Assembly: GCF_000328525.1 (NCBI RefSeq)
Contig: NC_019964.1
Location: 992,001 to 1,056,000 of the forward strand
DNA: 64,000 nt
Reading direction: 5' to 3'
DNA from: Halovivax ruber XH-70
Lineage (GTDB): Archaea > Halobacteriota > Halobacteria > Halobacteriales > Natrialbaceae
Shown here: positions 31,040 to 39,659 of the stretch, in pieces
Position numbering within the stretch: position 1 is the first letter of the stretch
How the letters are laid out: each line of letters starts with the position of its first letter
Position numbers and translations under genes: made by a program
The notes under the pieces: generated by a model
What the model was told of the DNA's origin: nothing
Databases searched by the model: none
The model's input: only the letters and a program-made list of their open reading frames with translations

Positions 31040-33352
31040 ATGCAGGTCTCGGTCGTCGTCTGTACGTACGCGCTCGATAGCTACGAGCACCTTCGGGAGA
31101 CAGTCGAAAGTATCTTCGACCAGACGTACGACGACGTCGAACTCGTCATCGTCGTCGACGGTGCACCGGCCGTCTACGACCGAATTCTCGCGGAGTCGGG
31201 TGAGTGGGACGACGCCGTCGTCCACTGCACGGACGAAAACCGGGGCCTGATCCAAAGCCGGAATCTGGGGGCCGAACTCGCGACCGGTGACGTCGTCGCG
31301 TTCATCGACGACGACGCCGTGGCCGACCCCCACTGGGTCGAGCGGTTAGTCGCGGCCTACGAGGACCACGACGCGATCGCCGCGGGCGGACGGATGGCAC
31401 CGCGCTGGGAGGTCGGGAAGCCAACTGCGCTTCCGCCCGAGTTCTACTGGCTCGTCGGGGTAACCCACGACGGCTTCGCCGACGGCCCTGGCGAGGTTCG
31501 GAATACGTTCGGCTCTAATATCTCCTTTCGCCGGGACGTCTTTCTGGCCCTCGGGGGGTTCGACCCGGCTATCGGCGGGCGGAAGGGCGATTCGAACCTA
31601 CAGGGCGAAGAGGCGGAACTCTGTGCGCGCATGCGCCGACGATACGGCCGTGGCATCTGGTACGATCCCGACGCCGTCGTCGAGCACAAGGTGTTCGAGT
31701 ACCGAACCGATCCTCGCTGGCTGCTCGGCCGGGCCTTCTGGCAGGGGTACTCGAAACGTGCGATGGCCGTCCTGGTGTCGGACTCGAACGACGAAGAGAG
31801 TGAATTCCTCCGGCGCCTCGTCGTCGAATCGATCCCCGACCGAGTTCGGGGAATCGTGGGCGGGCGCGTTCGGCGAAACGCACTGCAGTTGCTCTCACTC
31901 TTCGTACTCACGGTCGCCGTCGGTCTCGGCTACCTCTACGGGTTCACGCGCTGGCGGCCACAGTTGTCGGCTTCTGATCGGCGGCAACCTTCGACGCCCG
32001 AGCAGCGACAGTCATCGGTGCCCGATCGACGACGGTCGTCGACGTCCGATCGAGGCCAGTCGTCGACATCTGACCGGCAGCGATCAGCGGTATCGGACCG
32101 GCGACAGTCAGCGGCTCCCGATCGGCGACAAACGGCGAACACGGCTCACGGTGATACCGGGGAGCAACTTGGCGTGTGTGTCGTAACTCATCCGTTGAGT
32201 GATCCGGGCGAAACCGCGACGCGCACGTTACTCGACGTGCTCTCGGTCCACGCGACGGTGTCGTTGATCACTGCGGATCTGCCGGCCGAGTCGACGATGC
32301 GGGACCGATACGACGTCGTCGAACTCACCGAGAAAGGGGCCGGCCAGTCGAACGCGGCTGTCGCCGCGGTTCGATTTGTGGCCAACCAACTTCGCATGTG
32401 TCGGGAACTCGCCCTGGCCGACGAGGACATCGTCCTGTTCTTCGGCGCGACGTCGTACCTCCTGCCGATCCTCTTTGCCCGTGCGATCGGGAAAACCGTC
32501 GCCCTGGAACCCCGGGGCGACGTCCCGCGTTCACTCAGACTGAACTGGGAACGCCAGCTGCCCGCACCCCTGGCTCGCGCGCTCGCGTTGCCGGTACGCG
32601 TACTGGAACGGATCGGTTATTCCGCCGCCGACGCTGTCATCGCCTACACGCCCGGTATGGCGCGGGAGTTAGGACTCGAGCGAGACAGCGACACGCTGTT
32701 CACGAACGGTGCTCGCTACGTCGACACCGACCGGTTCCGGCCGACGATTCCGTTCGACGAGCGTGATCGAACCGTCGGCTTCGTCGGCCGGCTCGATCAG
32801 GAGAAAGGGATTCACACGCTGGTTCAGGTCGCCAGGGAACTCCCTGACGACGTGACGTTTCGGTTCGTCGGCGACGGGGCACTGCGCGAGCAGGTCGAGA
32901 CGGCGCTGGCCGACGAGATCGAGCGCGGTTCGGTCGTCGTCACCGGGTGGGTCGACCACGACGAGGTTCCGCGGGAGCTGAACGCCCTCCGACTGCTCGT
33001 GATGCCGTCGGAACCGACCGAGGGGTTGCCAACGACGATCCTCGAGTCACTCGCGTGTGGGACGCCCGTGTACGCGTCGCCGGTCTCCGGCGTTCCGGAC
33101 GTCGTCCGCCATGGCGAGACTGGATTGCACATGGACGACCGTGAGAGCCACGTGATCGCGGACACGATCGTCAGTGCGCTCGACGGTGGGCGTCTCCCCC
33201 GAATGAGCCAAGACGGGCGGTCGTTGATCGTACGAGAATACGATTTCGACGCAGCCGTCCACCGGTATGGGCAGATCCTGCGTGCACTCGGCGAGGGTGC
33301 TGTGAAGAAGCGTGCCGATGGGGACGAACCGTCCCTCGTCGATCGGCAGTGA
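31040..33352 (+). CDS. Fused glycosyltransferase: GT2 domain plus GT4 domain joined by a repeat linker
   Basis: A 770-residue protein. Residues 1-265 are a GT2 (GT-A fold) domain with SVVVCTYALDSYEHLRETV, VVD and the metal-binding Asp triad AFIDDDAVADPHW (90-92). A membrane helix follows (about 284-302, LLSLFVLTVAVGLGYLYGF). Residues 308-363 are seven octapeptide repeats rich in Ser, Asp, Arg and Gln. Residues about 375-770 are a GT4 (GT-B fold) domain with GFVGRLDQEKGIHTL, VGDGALREQ and the EGLPTTILESLACGTPV signature. The GT2 part with its C-terminal helix matches the separate protein at 44038, so two enzymes acting in sequence on one lipid-linked glycan were probably fused. The GT2 domain is of the AglG/AglI type. 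Confidence 0.9.
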   Translation: MQVSVVVCTYALDSYEHLRETVESIFDQTYDDVELVIVVDGAPAVYDRILAESGEWDDAVVHCTDENRGLIQSRNLGAELATGDVVAFIDDDAVADPHWVERLVAAYEDHDAIAAGGRMAPRWEVGKPTALPPEFYWLVGVTHDGFADGPGEVRNTFGSNISFRRDVFLALGGFDPAIGGRKGDSNLQGEEAELCARMRRRYGRGIWYDPDAVVEHKVFEYRTDPRWLLGRAFWQGYSKRAMAVLVSDSNDEESEFLRRLVVESIPDRVRGIVGGRVRRNALQLLSLFVLTVAVGLGYLYGFTRWRPQLSASDRRQPSTPEQRQSSVPDRRRSSTSDRGQSSTSDRQRSAVSDRRQSAAPDRRQTANTAHGDTGEQLGVCVVTHPLSDPGETATRTLLDVLSVHATVSLITADLPAESTMRDRYDVVELTEKGAGQSNAAVAAVRFVANQLRMCRELALADEDIVLFFGATSYLLPILFARAIGKTVALEPRGDVPRSLRLNWERQLPAPLARALALPVRVLERIGYSAADAVIAYTPGMARELGLERDSDTLFTNGARYVDTDRFRPTIPFDERDRTVGFVGRLDQEKGIHTLVQVARELPDDVTFRFVGDGALREQVETALADEIERGSVVVTGWVDHDEVPRELNALRLLVMPSEPTEGLPTTILESLACGTPVYASPVSGVPDVVRHGETGLHMDDRESHVIADTIVSALDGGRLPRMSQDGRSLIVREYDFDAAVHRYGQILRALGEGAVKKRADGDEPSLVDRQ
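31961..32128 (+). repeat. Seven in-frame 24-bp tandem repeats encoding the GT2-GT4 linker
   Basis: Seven degenerate units of exactly 24 bases encode QLSASDRR, QPSTPEQR, QSSVPDRR, RSSTSDRG, QSSTSDRQ, RSAVSDRR and QSAAPDRR. The consensus peptide is Q-x-S-x-x-x-D-R-R without the last position in some units. The array begins right after the membrane helix of the GT2 domain and ends before the GT4 domain. Unit-length variation would not shift the frame. Confidence 0.9.
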
Positions 33353-33384
33353 CGCTGGGACACACTGCGACGAACGCGAGCCAC

Positions 33385-34809
33385 TCACGTCAGTGCGAAT
33401 CGATCCGAGAGCGGGACCAACGCGACTGCCTTTTTTCTCACCCGTGGAGACAGCCCGACGAGGAGCGCGACGTACGTGACGGCACCGGCGACGACGAGTC
33501 CGACTGTCGCGTAGTGAGTGGCCGGAGCGACCGACTGCAGGCCGTAAATGACCAGTGCCATCGCGAGTGCGGCGACGAACTGGAGCCCGATTTCGCGGGC
33601 TGGAATCGACGGCCGACCGATCAGTCCCGACAGGCCGTAGTACGAGAGAACGGTCAACAGGCAGGCCGAGAGGCCGGTCGCGACCGCGGCGCCGTGCCAG
33701 CCGAACGCCCGGATCAGCACGACGTTGAGCGAGAGGTTCGTCAGGACGAAGGCGCCGTTGATCGTGAAGGCGACGTCCGGCCGATCGAGCGCGTTGATGC
33801 CGGAGACGAACTGCGAGCCGAACGCGGCGACGCCGCGCGCGGCGATCAGGATTACCAGAATCGTCGCTCCCTGGCTAAACTCGGGACGATAGATGCGCAA
33901 TAGTCGTGGTCCGAGGATGAGCGCGCCGACGAGGCCAGGAATCACGAAGATACCGGTGAACACCAGCCCCTCGTTCAGGAAGTGATGGATCCGCTCGTGT
34001 CGGTCGTCGGTCCCGAGGTCGCTCAGTTCGGGAAAGAGCGTCTGCTGGACGGCGGTACTGATCAGGGTGAGCGTCGACGCCAGCGTCCAGGCGACCTCGT
34101 AGATACCGATCAGCGACGAGGCGACGAAGAAGGCGAGCACCGTCGTGTCCATCCAGCCGAACATCTGGGATTGCAAGCTGCCGAGCCACGAGTACCGGCC
34201 GTAATCGAACAGGCTGGCCAGCTGGGCTCGTGTCGGCAGCCGCGGCCGGACGTCGAAGAGGGCGAGGCCGAGCATCGCGGCGACGAACAGCGAGATGGCG
34301 TGACCGACGACCAGCCCGGCGACCTCGTAGCCGAGCAGGATCACGCCGACCTGTGCGAGCAGCCGCCCCACTCGTTCGACGACGCTCACCCCGCCCGCGA
34401 GGGCGACCTTCTTCTGTCCCTTCAGGCTGGCGCTGACCCCGTCGAAGAGGACGTTCGCACTGTAGAGCACGACGATCAAGCCGCTCACCCCGGCTCCCAC
34501 GTACCGATCGACGTACCCGCCGAACGCGAGCACGAATACCGAGATCGCTCCGGCGACGGCTATCGACAGCCCGAGGCCGCCCCCGACGTAGGCGCCGCGA
34601 TCGACCCCTTCGCTCACCCGTTTGTTGATCGCGGCCGTGATGCCATTCGTCGGCACCTTTAGCCAGAAGAGGACGGCGACGGCGACCGTGTAGGTGCCGA
34701 GTGCCGCGGCACCGAGCAGGCGGGCGATGAAGAACGTCGCCAGAAAGCCCGCGAGCGAGAGGGCGACCTGCGAGGCGAAGTACGCCGCGGCTGTGCGCCC
34801 GAAACGCAT
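33385..34809 (-). CDS. Lipid-linked oligosaccharide flippase (Wzx/AglR-like, MOP superfamily)
   Basis: A 474-residue integral membrane protein with about 12-14 helices. The N-terminus (AAYFASQVALSLAGFLATFFIARLLGAAALGTYTVA) has the typical polysaccharide-biosynthesis-export pattern, and Gln/Gly-rich helices such as LTLISTAVQQTLFPELSDL follow. Wzx-type proteins flip lipid-linked glycans to the outer face. In Haloferax, AglR plays this part. The gene is convergent with the GT fusion (32-base gap) and divergent from the FkbM methyltransferase. Confidence 0.87.
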   Translation of the reverse strand: MRFGRTAAAYFASQVALSLAGFLATFFIARLLGAAALGTYTVAVAVLFWLKVPTNGITAAINKRVSEGVDRGAYVGGGLGLSIAVAGAISVFVLAFGGYVDRYVGAGVSGLIVVLYSANVLFDGVSASLKGQKKVALAGGVSVVERVGRLLAQVGVILLGYEVAGLVVGHAISLFVAAMLGLALFDVRPRLPTRAQLASLFDYGRYSWLGSLQSQMFGWMDTTVLAFFVASSLIGIYEVAWTLASTLTLISTAVQQTLFPELSDLGTDDRHERIHHFLNEGLVFTGIFVIPGLVGALILGPRLLRIYRPEFSQGATILVILIAARGVAAFGSQFVSGINALDRPDVAFTINGAFVLTNLSLNVVLIRAFGWHGAAVATGLSACLLTVLSYYGLSGLIGRPSIPAREIGLQFVAALAMALVIYGLQSVAPATHYATVGLVVAGAVTYVALLVGLSPRVRKKAVALVPLSDRFALT

Positions 34810-34880
34810 TTACCACCAGTTATTGACGCTGGCACCTAAAGCATGCCCGACCAACGCGGCGGAAGTGAGAGGATACCCCG

Positions 34881-35570
34881 ATGATCGAGGGCGCCACGGC
34901 ACTGGCACGACGCCTCTACGACGCGACGCTTCGTCGACGGCTCCCGCGAATACCAGGTGTGTACAACGGCGTCGTTACGCGACGATACTACCTGCTCGAC
35001 CTGCAGGCTCGACTGTCCGAACCAGACTACAAGGCGACGCTCGTCGACAGCCTGGTGTCGGCGATTGCACCCGGCGATACCGTCGTCGAGATCGGCGGCG
35101 GCTACGGCGTCTGTACCGCCAGGGCGGCGATCGCGGTCGGCGACGAGGGCCGCGTCGTGAGTTACGAGGCGAACGCCGCACAGGTGTCCGCCATCGAGGA
35201 GGCACTCGAACTGACGGGCGAGGTCCGTGGGGATCGACTGGGCACCCGGGTCGACGTTCGCCAGGCCGTCGTCGGGTCCGACGTGAAGATCTACGGATCG
35301 ATGGCCGGTGCGTCCCGGATCGATGCGTCCGACCTGCCCACCTGCGACGTCCTCGTGATGGACTGTGAAGGGGCGGAGCGAGCCGTCGTCAGCGATATGG
35401 AGATCGACCCCTGGGCCATCGTCGTCGAGTCACACCCTCAGCAGGGCTCCCCGACGGACGTTCTCATACAGACGCTCTCCGACCGCGGATACGCCATCGA
35501 GACGAGCCGCGTCACGGTGACCGACGACGGGCCGAAGGACATCGTCTCGGCGACACACGAACCCACATAG
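34881..35570 (+). CDS. FkbM-family SAM-dependent methyltransferase
   Basis: A 229-residue methyltransferase. The SAM-binding loop VVEIGGGYGVCTARAA and the acidic YEANAAQ at the end of strand 2 are clear; MDCEGAE with VVSDM gives the FkbM signature (MDxEG), and VVESHP is the next strand. FkbM enzymes methylate sugar or polyketide hydroxyls. In this locus it likely adds O-methyl to a glycan residue. The ATG at 34881 follows a GGATAC spacer, not a strong ribosome site. An upstream promoter is shared with the divergent flippase gene. Confidence 0.8.
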   Translation: MIEGATALARRLYDATLRRRLPRIPGVYNGVVTRRYYLLDLQARLSEPDYKATLVDSLVSAIAPGDTVVEIGGGYGVCTARAAIAVGDEGRVVSYEANAAQVSAIEEALELTGEVRGDRLGTRVDVRQAVVGSDVKIYGSMAGASRIDASDLPTCDVLVMDCEGAERAVVSDMEIDPWAIVVESHPQQGSPTDVLIQTLSDRGYAIETSRVTVTDDGPKDIVSATHEPT

Positions 35571-35715
35571 TCGTCACGGTGGCACTCATGGCCAGGTAAT
35601 CGTCACGGCAACGTCACGGCGACGTCCGCGGTTACGGCAACGCCACAGCGATGTCTGCGGTCACGGCATCGTCACGGAGATGCTCACGGTCACGGCATAT
35701 TCACGGTGACGCCCG
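35571..35715. repeat. Degenerate short repeats of GTCACGG type
   Basis: Downstream of the FkbM gene, GTCACGG or close variants (TTCACGG, CTCACGG, GCCACAG, GTTACGG) recur at least ten times within 145 bases, spaced 6-22 bases apart, with GACGTCCGCGG/GATGTCTGCGG as a second recurrent segment. No frame through it looks coding. It overlaps the stop of the convergent GT4 gene at 35701. A similar but different repeat patch lies at 38362. Confidence 0.65.
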
Positions 35716-36783
35716 CGGTCCTTTGGCACGCACCTCGTCGGAGTCGCTGTCCACGACGAGGCGTTCGTAGATCCTGCGGTGGGTGTCCACTGCGTCGTCG
35801 AGCGACAGCGCCATGTCGTCGAACGTCTCGAGGCCACGCGTGACCTGCGCCCGGTATCGGTCGTCGTCGGCGAGGAGCGCGTCGACGGTCTCGCGGATGG
35901 CGGCGACGTTCCTGTCCGCCCACACGTACGTTCCGCGGGCCTCGAACAGGTCCCGGACGATCCCGTCGGCGGTCGTCACGACGGGCGTTCCACAGGCGAT
36001 CGATTCGAGACCGACGTTGGAGGTTACGTCCTCTTTTCGGGGGATGACCGTCACGTACGCGGCGTTGTAGTAGTCGGGAAGCGCGTCGTTCGAAACGAAG
36101 CCGTCGTACCGGAGGTCCTCACGCCCTTCGAACGTGGATCGGAGCGGGCCGTCGCCCGCGACGACGACCGTCTTCTCGGTATCGGTATCGCTTCCGTATT
36201 CGCGAGCCAGTTCGGACACGAGGTGGGCGCCCTGGGGTTCGCTCAGTTCCCCGACGTAGAGGAGGACGTTCGTCTCCGGATCGAGCCCGAGGTTGCGTCT
36301 GGTCGTTCGAATGCTGTCGTCATCGTACGGCCGAAAGACGTCGCGGTCGATCGTCGCCGTACACACCGCGGTTTCGTAGCCGTACCGATCCCAACGGCGC
36401 ATCGATTCGTGGGTCTTGATCTTCAGGTCGATCCCGATCGCTCGGCCGAGCAAGCCGTGTCTGAGCGTCGACTGGATCCCCGGTCCAACACCCCCGACCA
36501 GCGGCCCGCGGTAGCCGAGTCGGACGAACGCCGCCTGGTAGACGTTGATCGGCACGTGAACGAGATCCATGTCGGCGAAGTGGTGGCGAACCTTTTGGGC
36601 GGCGTCGAGTGGGTGACGAACGTCGACGGGGACGACCGTGGCGGCGCTATCGACCTTTTCCGGTTCGCCCGTGAGAACGACGACGTCGACCGGCGTCTCG
36701 GCGGCGATCGCGTTGATCACGTCGCGGGCACGCGTCGCCGGGCCGGTCCCGGAGAGGTGATAGCAGAAGTACCCCACTCGCAT
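35701..36783 (-). CDS. Glycosyltransferase family 4
   Basis: A 360-residue GT-B enzyme. The N-terminal GYFCYHLSGTGPATRARDV segment forms the acceptor domain; the donor domain shows VLLYVGELSEPQGAHLV, VVAGDGPLRSTFE and the EDVTSNVGLESIACGTPVVT signature, in which the second Glu is the usual donor-binding residue. No membrane helix is evident, so it works at the cytosolic face. The ATG at 36783 gives the family start; five codons upstream look non-native. Donor and acceptor sugars cannot be told from sequence. Confidence 0.85.
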   Translation of the reverse strand: MRVGYFCYHLSGTGPATRARDVINAIAAETPVDVVVLTGEPEKVDSAATVVPVDVRHPLDAAQKVRHHFADMDLVHVPINVYQAAFVRLGYRGPLVGGVGPGIQSTLRHGLLGRAIGIDLKIKTHESMRRWDRYGYETAVCTATIDRDVFRPYDDDSIRTTRRNLGLDPETNVLLYVGELSEPQGAHLVSELAREYGSDTDTEKTVVVAGDGPLRSTFEGREDLRYDGFVSNDALPDYYNAAYVTVIPRKEDVTSNVGLESIACGTPVVTTADGIVRDLFEARGTYVWADRNVAAIRETVDALLADDDRYRAQVTRGLETFDDMALSLDDAVDTHRRIYERLVVDSDSDEVRAKGPRASP

Positions 36784-36961
36784 ACGACGACACTCCACGG
36801 ATCGGCGGAAAAAGTACGGCGTCCGTTTGCCAGCTACGCTTCGTGCTGGCTTCCTGCGACGAGAATTCGCGTGCCGAAAGGCGTCGTTACCACTCCTGAC
36901 CGCGGCGACGAACCCGGTACGAGATCCCTAATTATGCGGCTCGGTCCCCTGGATCCGAGGG

Positions 36962-37783
36962 ATGCTCTCCGACGGGATCGAGGTCGCGATGCCGACGGCT
37001 GAATCGGCCGGCGTCCTCGGCGGGACGCTTCGCGCACTGGCGACGAGCAGCGACACCTCGAACGTCCCGATAACGCGGCTCGTGATCGTCGACGACGAAA
37101 GCGACGACGAGACAGCAGAGATCGCCGCAGCCAGGGCGGACGAGTACGGCTGGGACCTCCGGTTTATCGCGCGACCGACCACACTCCCCGAGGCCCGCGA
37201 ACTCGCGGTCGCCACTGTCGAGTCCGACTGGTTCCTGTTTCTCGACGACGACGTCCGGCTGTCGGCGACGTATCTCGCCCGGCTTCGGGACGCGGTCAGT
37301 CCGGCCGTCGGCGCCGTCCAGGGGCGGAAGCTGTCGCGAGACGAACGTAATTCAGACTGGGTCAGACGGCGGGCCCGCCGCGGGGGGACCCACGCCACGC
37401 TGTGTCGCCACGCTGCCGTCGCGGGCGTCTCGTTCCCGCCGGATCTCGTGGTCCTCGAAGACGAGTACCTCCGTCGCCACGTTGAAGACGGCGGCTATCT
37501 CTGGGTGTTCAACCACCAGGCGCGATTCGACCACGCCGCACAGGATCGCCATCCGATCGGGTGGCGAGAGGGCGTCCTCGCCGGCAAGTACGGACTCAAA
37601 CCGTTCCACGAGTGTGCGCTGAACGTTCCCTTCGCAGCCGTCTCTGGACGCGATCCGATTCCACACGCGAAGCGAGCGGCCGGCTGGGTCGCGGGGCGAC
37701 TGCGCGACAGCGGTGAGCCTCGCAGTCCGGGCGATCGATCGACGACCGAACCGACGTCTATCGAGGTGACGCATGAGAAGTAG
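36962..37783 (+). CDS. Glycosyltransferase family 2
   Basis: A 273-residue GT-A enzyme with VIVDDESDDETAEI (nucleotide-binding Asp pair), a metal-binding WFLFLDDDVRLS, and the acceptor-side VVLEDEYLRRHV. Length is short for GT2 but complete. The C-terminal 25 residues are charged and Pro/Ser-rich. It is divergent from the GT4 gene at 35701. A dolichol-linked glycan role is inferred from the setting. Confidence 0.8.
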   Translation: MLSDGIEVAMPTAESAGVLGGTLRALATSSDTSNVPITRLVIVDDESDDETAEIAAARADEYGWDLRFIARPTTLPEARELAVATVESDWFLFLDDDVRLSATYLARLRDAVSPAVGAVQGRKLSRDERNSDWVRRRARRGGTHATLCRHAAVAGVSFPPDLVVLEDEYLRRHVEDGGYLWVFNHQARFDHAAQDRHPIGWREGVLAGKYGLKPFHECALNVPFAAVSGRDPIPHAKRAAGWVAGRLRDSGEPRSPGDRSTTEPTSIEVTHEK

Positions 37784-37884
37784 CGATGGTGTGGCGGTCG
37801 TCGTGGCCGGTGTTCGGTGGGGTGTGAAGTCGTTCGTAACTACAATCGCTCGCGATATCCACGTCGGCCCGGCGGTGATCCACC

Positions 37885-38361
37885 GTGGCTGCTGAGACCG
37901 CGCCGACGGTGCTCGACGTGGGCTGCGGGGCGAACAAACGCGACCCGGGCGCGATCGGTCTCGACCTGCGGGCGTATGCGGACGTGGACGTAGTGGCCGA
38001 CCTGGACTCCGCGACCGGATTGCCCTTCGAGGCGAACCGATTCGACGAGGTGCTGGCCTACTCCGTCCTCGAACACGTTCGCGACCTGCCGCAGACGATG
38101 GCGGAGTTACACCGAATCGCGACCCCAGGCGGGACGATTCGAGGGAAGGTTCCCCACTGGCGCGACCGGAACGCCTACGTCGACCCGACGCACGAACAGC
38201 TGTTCGACGAACGAACGTTCGACTTCTGGGATCCGACGACGGAACACGGGGCGATGGAGTACTTCGACGTCGAGTTTCGCGTGCGTCGCGCCCGACGAAT
38301 CCGTCGGGTCCAGTTCTGGAAATCCCGGCCGATCGCGTTCGAACTCGAGGTGGTGAAGTGA
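37885..38361 (+). CDS. Class I SAM-dependent methyltransferase (methyltransf_11-like)
   Basis: A 158-residue methyltransferase with VLDVGCGANKRDPGAIGLDL (SAM loop and acidic strand 2 end) and FDEVLAYSVLEHV. It lacks the usual N-terminal cap and is at the short end for the family. The GTG start at 37885 is preceded, four bases away, by GGTGATC, a strong archaeal ribosome site, which decides the start. A sugar or lipid-linked substrate is inferred from neighbours only. It follows the GT2 gene by about 100 bases. Confidence 0.75.
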   Translation: MAAETAPTVLDVGCGANKRDPGAIGLDLRAYADVDVVADLDSATGLPFEANRFDEVLAYSVLEHVRDLPQTMAELHRIATPGGTIRGKVPHWRDRNAYVDPTHEQLFDERTFDFWDPTTEHGAMEYFDVEFRVRRARRIRRVQFWKSRPIAFELEVVK

Positions 38362-38509
38362 CGGGCACGGCGATGATGTGGGACGAGACGCTACCCTTGT
38401 GCGGCGAGGTGTCCGTGACAGCGAGGCGGTGTGGAGAGACGATCAGGACGGCGAAGCAGAACTGTGAGGCGATCGTGACACCGAGGCGGTGTGGCGAGGT
38501 GAGGCCACG
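38362..38509. repeat. Degenerate repeats of the type GCGAGGCGGTGTGG
   Basis: Two near-identical units (GTGACAGCGAGGCGGTGTGG at 38414 and GTGACACCGAGGCGGTGTGG at 38476) and partial copies (TGCGGCGAGGTGT, GAGGCGATCGTG) fill the gap between two genes. The final copy includes the ribosome site GAGGTGAGG of the phosphatase gene at 38510. No frame in it looks coding. The patch resembles in style, but not in sequence, the repeats at 35571. Confidence 0.6.
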
Positions 38510-39526
38510 ATGACGACCGTCGTCCTCGGGTGGGACGGACTGGACCACCAACTCGCGACCGCGTGGGAACTGGCCGAGGCCTTCGGGCCACACCACCGGT
38601 CGATCGAGACGTTCGACAATCCCGTGCTCGAGAAGCCCCACACCTACGAGCTGTGGCCGTCGATCGTCACCGGCGTCGGGCCTGACGAACACGGGGTTCA
38701 CGCCGCGACTGCCGAGGGCGGGACTGATTGGGAGAGCGACTGGGTCTCGCTCGCGGCCCGCTTCTCGGCCGGCCTCGTTCCCGAACGGATCCGGACCGAG
38801 GTCGGGCGACGACTTCGCAATCGCGGCGCGACGCTCGATTTCAAACCGGCGTCGTACTACCGCGACCGCGGGATCGAGACGATTTTCGACGGTCGTCGCT
38901 CGTTGGCGCTCGCGGTGCCGAACTACCGCACGGCGGCGGACGACCGCCTCGACGTCGTCTTCGATCGCGGCGCGCAGTTAGGCGAGTTCCTGCACATCGA
39001 AGAAGGTGCAGACGGTGGGAGTCGGCATCGGCCCAAAATTCCGGTGGCGTCGCTCGAAGAGCGCCTCGCGGCGGAGACGACGAAGAAACTCGGGGCGATC
39101 GAGGCCGCGATGCAGCGCGAGTACGATCTCGTCTTCGTCTGGCTGGGCTTTCTGGATACGATCGGCCACCTCGCGCCTGCCGTCGACGAGACGGGCTGGC
39201 AGCATCGCTGGTATCGGCAGGCCGCCCGGTGGACGAACGGGGTTCGTGAACAGCTGGGGGCGGACGACGTCCTCGTGTGTGTCTCGGATCACGGGTTGCG
39301 GTCCGGCCAGCACACCCACGACGCGTTCCTCGGAGCCACAGACGAACGAGTCCTGGAGGGGACCGATTCGGTGCTGGACGTCGCCGACGCGATCGATCGT
39401 GTGACGCCGCGGCGAGAGGCGACGACGTCACCGCCAGTAGCGGATCGGTGGCGGGTCGAGGGGGACGGGGACGTCGAATCGGCCGCGGCGATTCGGGATC
39501 GACTGGAGGATCTGGGATATCTGTGA
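38510..39526 (+). CDS. Alkaline-phosphatase-superfamily protein (type I phosphodiesterase-like)
   Basis: A 338-residue soluble protein. The N-terminal metal-binding Asp is in VVLGWDGLDHQL; the nucleophile region is about PHTYELWPSIVTGVGPDEHGV (a Thr or Ser near PSIVTG); VWLGFLDTIGHL and VCVSDHGLRSGQHTHDAF supply the second and third metal motifs. It ends in the LEDLGYL tail seen in the other phosphatase-like proteins here. Superfamily members hydrolyse or transfer phosphate or sulfate esters; a glycan-modifying role is inferred. The strong GAGGTGAGG site supports the ATG at 38510 over one at 38489. Confidence 0.8.
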   Translation: MTTVVLGWDGLDHQLATAWELAEAFGPHHRSIETFDNPVLEKPHTYELWPSIVTGVGPDEHGVHAATAEGGTDWESDWVSLAARFSAGLVPERIRTEVGRRLRNRGATLDFKPASYYRDRGIETIFDGRRSLALAVPNYRTAADDRLDVVFDRGAQLGEFLHIEEGADGGSRHRPKIPVASLEERLAAETTKKLGAIEAAMQREYDLVFVWLGFLDTIGHLAPAVDETGWQHRWYRQAARWTNGVREQLGADDVLVCVSDHGLRSGQHTHDAFLGATDERVLEGTDSVLDVADAIDRVTPRREATTSPPVADRWRVEGDGDVESAAAIRDRLEDLGYL

Positions 39527-39536
39527 CGTGATCGCA

Positions 39537-39659
39537 TCATTCCGCAACGTGCTGCGGACAGTAGTGCTCCCTCTCCCTGAGATACCGCCGGAGTGCCTCG
39601 ACAGTGGGTGTGGGTCTCACTCTCACGTACGCCGATCCAACGCTCCGAAGCTCTTCGAT
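39537..39659 (-). other. In-frame, coding-like extension beyond the stop of the gene at 39660
   Basis: Directly after the TGA of the 168-residue protein the same frame stays open for 40 codons and reads like a helix-rich C-terminus (EELRSVGSAYV, then PTVEALRRYLREREHYC) up to a TGA at 39537. It may be the former C-terminus of the upstream gene cut by a nonsense change, or a small independent frame using the GTG codons in the middle. Neither can be proved here. Confidence 0.3.

Noticed and set aside
31040-33352. The GT fusion as two separate genes with an internal start
   Set aside because: No stop separates the halves, the repeats keep one frame throughout, and no ribosome site or ATG marks a second start near 32150.
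35571-38509. Repeat patches as CRISPR arrays
   Set aside because: Units are short, unequal and unevenly spaced, with no unique spacers and no cas genes.
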